Of a stretch of DNA of 9,119 nucleotides, positions 6,166 to 9,119 are shown piece by piece (positions within the stretch are counted from its first letter, which is position 1; each line of letters starts with the position of its first letter). Under the pieces are notes generated by a model. It was not told the DNA's origin, did no database searches, and was given only the letters and a program-made list of their open reading frames with translations. Both the position numbers and the translations under genes were made by a program. This DNA is from Bacteroidota bacterium (GTDB taxonomy: Bacteria; Bacteroidota; Bacteroidia; SpSt-205; S141-50), in contig WFXK01000067.1 of NCBI GenBank assembly GCA_015490695.1, forward strand, positions 1 through 9,119, written 5' to 3'.

Positions 6166-6895
6166 GCAGGAGTTAGACGTCCTTTGTATTGTAGCGCATC
6201 CAGATGATGCCGAAATCGGAGCTGGAGGCACTTTAGCTTTATTAAGCCGAGCAGGATACCGTACAGGTATCCTGAATTTCACCAGAGGTGAAATGGGCAC
6301 AAGAGGAAGCGCAGAGCTACGCCGCCAAGAAGCCTTAAAAGCCGCAGCAATCCTCGGTATCACCTTTTTAGGTATCTTAGACTTAGGTGATTGTCGCTTT
6401 CAAGTGACCCCGGAAAATATCACCGCTTTAATTCAGTACATCCGCCACCTAAGACCCAAGATTGTTATTGCTAATGCTTTATCGGACCGTCATCCAGACC
6501 ATGGCAGAGCTGCAACCTTAGTGCGTCAAGCCTGTTTTTACGCAGGACTAAGACGTTGGGAAACCACTTTTGAAGGACAAACTCAAGCGCCTCACCGCCC
6601 CTTAACCTGCCTACACATGCTCCAAGACCACTATCATCACCCCACCATCGTTGTAGACATCACCTCTACCTTCATGATTAAAATGGAAGCTATCAAAGCC
6701 TATGCTTCCCAATTCTATAACCCTAATTCCAACGAACCTGAAACCCCTATATCGAGACCTGATTTCTTAGATTTTATAGAAGCCCGTGCAAGAGAAATGG
6801 GAAGAAGAATCTTTGTAACCTTCGGTGAAGGATTCGTCTGCAAAGAACCCATCCCTATTAAAGCCATAGAAATGCTCATGAAACTCTATTCCTAA
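6128..6895 (+). CDS. bshB1: Bacillithiol biosynthesis deacetylase BshB1
   Basis: BshB1 is a zinc-dependent PIG-L/LmbE-family enzyme that removes acetate from N-acetylglucosaminyl-malate to give glucosaminyl-malate, the second step of bacillithiol synthesis. Key motifs are AHPDDAE (23-29, metal ligands H24 and D27), FTRGEMGTRGSAELRRQE (51-68, the BshB1 signature), SDRHPDHGRA (119-128, third metal ligand in HPDH) and CFYAGLRR further on. At 255 residues it is slightly longer than I expect for the family (about 235-245). The extra residues are a 15-residue N-terminal lead, the part encoded inside the end of the T9SS gene. No ATG, GTG or TTG occurs between 6128 and the conserved LDVLCIVAHPDD, so the 38-bp overlap seems real. 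Translation is probably coupled to the upstream gene. bshA and bshC are not in the window. Confidence 0.93.
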   Translation: MGSAIATSLSEFKQELDVLCIVAHPDDAEIGAGGTLALLSRAGYRTGILNFTRGEMGTRGSAELRRQEALKAAAILGITFLGILDLGDCRFQVTPENITALIQYIRHLRPKIVIANALSDRHPDHGRAATLVRQACFYAGLRRWETTFEGQTQAPHRPLTCLHMLQDHYHHPTIVVDITSTFMIKMEAIKAYASQFYNPNSNEPETPISRPDFLDFIEARAREMGRRIFVTFGEGFVCKEPIPIKAIEMLMKLYS

Positions 6896-6897
6896 AA

Positions 6898-7392
6898 TCA
6901 CCAAAACGAAACTTGTAACTGGATTAACAACAGTAAAAACGAAGACCGCGAAGAAATAGTCAATAAATTAAGTAATCCTAAACCTAAGAAACGCAGAGGT
7001 TTTATATAAAATTGCGTGTTAAACGCTAAGGAGGTACGAAGTGCATAGGGTGGATGTAATGAAAAGCGCAAACGATGTCCGATAAAAATCCCGGAACTGA
7101 ACCAGCGATGATAGGAAAAAGTACCTTGGGTAAAGGTTAAAGCGATATAACGACGCTCTTGATAGCCTAATAAGTACTGCGTATGTAGCCACCAATAACG
7201 TTGTTTCCAGCGAAAAACGGTTCCAACATCTAAACTACCTATAGGTAAAGCAATCACGGGACGATTCGCGATCAACTCTGCACCCGCACCAAAACCAAAA
7301 TGCGTATTTAATAATGAAATTTGTGCTTCTATACCCCAAGGTAGTAAGATAGTAGCAATTAAAATACTAATGTTGAGCGAAGTTTTTCCCAT
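6898..7392 (-). CDS. Small exported protein, probable outer-membrane beta barrel, function unknown
   Basis: This 164-residue protein matches no family I can name. It starts with a clear signal peptide (MGKTSLNISILIATILLPWGIEA, likely cleaved before Q24). The rest alternates polar and hydrophobic residues in short stretches rich in aromatics and glycine (for example FGFGAGAE, RYWWLHTQYLLGYQ and SYHRWFSSGIFIG), as expected for transmembrane beta strands. It ends in VSFW, and a terminal aromatic residue fits the outer-membrane assembly signal. The size would suit an 8-strand barrel. The ATG at 7392 lies 34 bp inside the end of the upstream YyaL-like gene, and no other usual start codon precedes the signal peptide core, so the overlap is supported. 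It is probably cotranscribed with that gene. Its stop lies 2 bp from the convergent bshB1 stop. Confidence 0.7.
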   Translation of the reverse strand: MGKTSLNISILIATILLPWGIEAQISLLNTHFGFGAGAELIANRPVIALPIGSLDVGTVFRWKQRYWWLHTQYLLGYQERRYIALTFTQGTFSYHRWFSSGIFIGHRLRFSLHPPYALRTSLAFNTQFYIKPLRFLGLGLLNLLTISSRSSFLLLLIQLQVSFW

Positions 7393-9119
7393 ATAGCCTG
7401 AGCACTTTCTTCAGGAATATCACAGACGCCATGGCGACATAAATAAAATAACGTTTTCTTTTTTTGATACCGATGTGCGAAAATGGGTATAGTGTCTTGC
7501 GGATGATTACTAAAGAAGCAGTAAAGATAAGGCGTATAAGCTTTAAAAAAGGATTTTACTTCTGAATCAGCATCTTTTCCTACGACGACCAATTCCCAAA
7601 AAGGTGCTTCTAATTTTAAATATAAGGTAAGCCACGAGGCAAAGAGTGAGGGATAGCGTTGCATATCTGCTGCAACCCGCATCAACATAGCCTTGCTTTG
7701 TTCTAAATACTTTGGATTGCCTTCTACAATCCCTAAGAAGTGATGAACGTGTGCTATAAGTGCATTGGGCGAGGGGATTACATCGTCTTCTAAAACCACT
7801 TGCTTCATAGGTAAATCTTCTTTTGCGGAATAATAAAACAGCGGCGAGCCAGCAGCAGAAAAATCTTCTTCTACAACCTTTAACAATTTACGTATGCGTT
7901 CTAAATAAATATTTTTTGAAGTGCATTGATAAAGAAGCATTAGTGCATACATGCGATAAGCATAATCTTCTAAGGTAGCACTATGTTGCACTTTTCCTTT
8001 TCGGAATGTTCGCCACATGCGTCCATCTTCCTGCGTCATTACCTCTTCTAAGAACGACTCTACGGATTCCGCAATTTCAAGATAGTGAGGTTCGCTGGTG
8101 TAGCGGTATAAATAGGTGTAAGCACTAACACATAAAGCATTCCACGAAGTAATGGCTTTGTCATCTATTAAAGGCAAAACCCTTGTTTTTCGTTTTTCTA
8201 ACAAACAACTTTTAAATGCTAAAAGCCAATTGTTGAAGGTTTCTAAAGGGATTTGATGTTTTTGTGCATAGACCTCAGGCAGTTCAGTTCGGAATAAAAC
8301 ATTTTTATTAGGTTCCCAGTTTCCTTCGGGGCGGATATGGAAGTAATCTAAAAGGTAGTGTTTAGAGTCTTTGGGTAGGCATGCTTTTATTTCTTCGTAG
8401 CTCCATACATAGAATTTTCCTTCTTCGCCTTCGCTATCGGCGTCCATGGCGCTGTAAAAACAATGATACGTTTTATCATAAAAATAGGTTTCTAAGAAAC
8501 GGGTGGTTTGTTTAAAAACTGCTTTATAGATATTTTTTTTCGTTAAAGCCCACAGATGTGCGTAGAGCTGTAGTAGGAGGGCGTTGTCGTAGAGCATTTT
8601 TTCAAAGTGGGGAACATGCCATTGTTGGTCTGTGGAGTATCGGCAAAAGCCTCCTTCTATCCAGTCATAAATCCCTCCTAAGAACCATCTTTCAGCAGTC
8701 TTTTGAATGTGTTCAATGGCTTGAGTGTCTTTTTTCAAAAATGCCCAATGCAATAAACTTTCCCATTGCGTGGGCAAGGGAAATTTGGGAACACGTTTTT
8801 CGCCTCCCCACACTTCATCCCATTGTTTTTTCCATTTCGCTATGCTTTTTTCTATTTCATTGACAGAAGGCAAGGGCTTTTGTATCCCTGCTAAGCGTTG
8901 GTCTACCAATTGATGCAGGGCGTTGTGGAGTTGTTGAGCGTAGTCATAAAACTTTTTTGGGTCTTTTTGGAATTCTTCGGCGATGGTTTTACAAAGGGTT
9001 ATCCATTGTTGTTTAGGGAAGTAGGTACCGCCGAAGACGGGGCGGCCATCGGGTAGTGCAAAGACGTTTAGGGGCCAGCCGCCTCTGCCCGTCATGATTT
9101 GAACCGCCTGCATATAATA
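7359..9119 (-). CDS. YyaL/SPATA20-like thioredoxin-domain protein (DUF255), N-terminus beyond the window
   Basis: The frame enters from the right edge (two Tyr codons precede the Met at 9113) and ends with TAA at 7361-7359; 586 codons are visible. Family motifs appear in order (numbered from that Met): GRGGWPLNVFALPDGRPVFG (9-28) and GGTYFP, closing the N-terminal thioredoxin-like domain; GGFCRYSTD and VPHFEKMLYDNALL (154-180); SAMDADSEGEEGKFYVWSYE (221-240); LIDDKAITSWNALCVSAY (314-331); and LEDYAYRMYALMLLYQ (380-395), forming the (alpha/alpha)6 barrel related to sugar epimerases. The HWCHVM thioredoxin-like motif expected some 40-60 residues earlier lies outside the window, and about 90-100 residues are probably missing. 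The true start cannot be inside the window, because 9113 falls within a conserved segment. The biochemical role of this family is not established. It probably leads an operon with the downstream barrel-like gene, which it overlaps by 34 bp. Confidence 0.93.
   Translation of the reverse strand, partial: YYMQAVQIMTGRGGWPLNVFALPDGRPVFGGTYFPKQQWITLCKTIAEEFQKDPKKFYDYAQQLHNALHQLVDQRLAGIQKPLPSVNEIEKSIAKWKKQWDEVWGGEKRVPKFPLPTQWESLLHWAFLKKDTQAIEHIQKTAERWFLGGIYDWIEGGFCRYSTDQQWHVPHFEKMLYDNALLLQLYAHLWALTKKNIYKAVFKQTTRFLETYFYDKTYHCFYSAMDADSEGEEGKFYVWSYEEIKACLPKDSKHYLLDYFHIRPEGNWEPNKNVLFRTELPEVYAQKHQIPLETFNNWLLAFKSCLLEKRKTRVLPLIDDKAITSWNALCVSAYTYLYRYTSEPHYLEIAESVESFLEEVMTQEDGRMWRTFRKGKVQHSATLEDYAYRMYALMLLYQCTSKNIYLERIRKLLKVVEEDFSAAGSPLFYYSAKEDLPMKQVVLEDDVIPSPNALIAHVHHFLGIVEGNPKYLEQSKAMLMRVAADMQRYPSLFASWLTLYLKLEAPFWELVVVGKDADSEVKSFFKAYTPYLYCFFSNHPQDTIPIFAHRYQKKKTLFYLCRHGVCDIPEESAQAIWEKLRSTLVF

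Noticed and set aside
6088..6363. Minus-strand open frame across the T9SS/bshB1 junction
   Set aside because: It is antisense to the conserved AHPDD and TRGEMGTRG regions of BshB1 and has no family resemblance.
8558..8913. Two plus-strand open frames inside the YyaL-like gene
   Set aside because: They are antisense to conserved motifs of that gene, and their translations lack domain-like features.

Overview
The window is a gene-dense, accessory-free stretch of a Bacteroidota chromosome. The evidence for that is a protein with a type IX secretion system (T9SS) type A C-terminal sorting domain, a bacillithiol-type deacetylase (BshB1), Bacteroidota-style promoter boxes (TTG about 19-20 bp upstream of TAnnTTTG) in front of several genes, and no convincing Shine-Dalgarno sequences. 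The DNA is moderately AT-rich. No mobile element, CRISPR array, tRNA or rRNA was seen.

Layout. Positions 1-1221 (minus) hold most of a TPR-repeat protein whose C-terminus lies beyond the left edge. A 212-bp divergent spacer with one promoter facing each way separates it from hpf (plus, ribosome hibernation factor), which ends in a strong intrinsic terminator. hmgA (plus, homogentisate 1,2-dioxygenase, tyrosine catabolism) follows after 57 bp. hmgA converges on, and overlaps by 19 bp, a minus-strand pair: a YbfF/ABHD11-like alpha/beta hydrolase followed by rsmG (16S rRNA m7G methyltransferase). A 58-bp spacer with two interleaved divergent promoters separates the hydrolase from a plus-strand pair: a secreted T9SS cargo protein, then bshB1. 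bshB1 converges, with 2 bp between stop codons, on a second minus-strand pair: a YyaL/DUF255 thioredoxin-domain protein (N-terminus beyond the right edge), then a small exported probable outer-membrane barrel protein.

How the genes relate. These are mostly housekeeping or stress functions with no single pathway: ribosome maturation and hibernation (rsmG, hpf), low-molecular-weight thiol synthesis (bshB1), aromatic catabolism (hmgA), and envelope or secretion (T9SS cargo, barrel protein). I do not see a defence system, a toxin-antitoxin pair or another evident new multi-gene machine.

The most interesting signals concern gene expression and packing. All three same-strand junctions overlap by 32-38 bp, both convergent junctions have no room for a terminator, several exact TAnnTTTG boxes sit 4-8 bp from the start codon (implying nearly leaderless mRNAs), and six of eight start codons are preceded within two bases by GCT.
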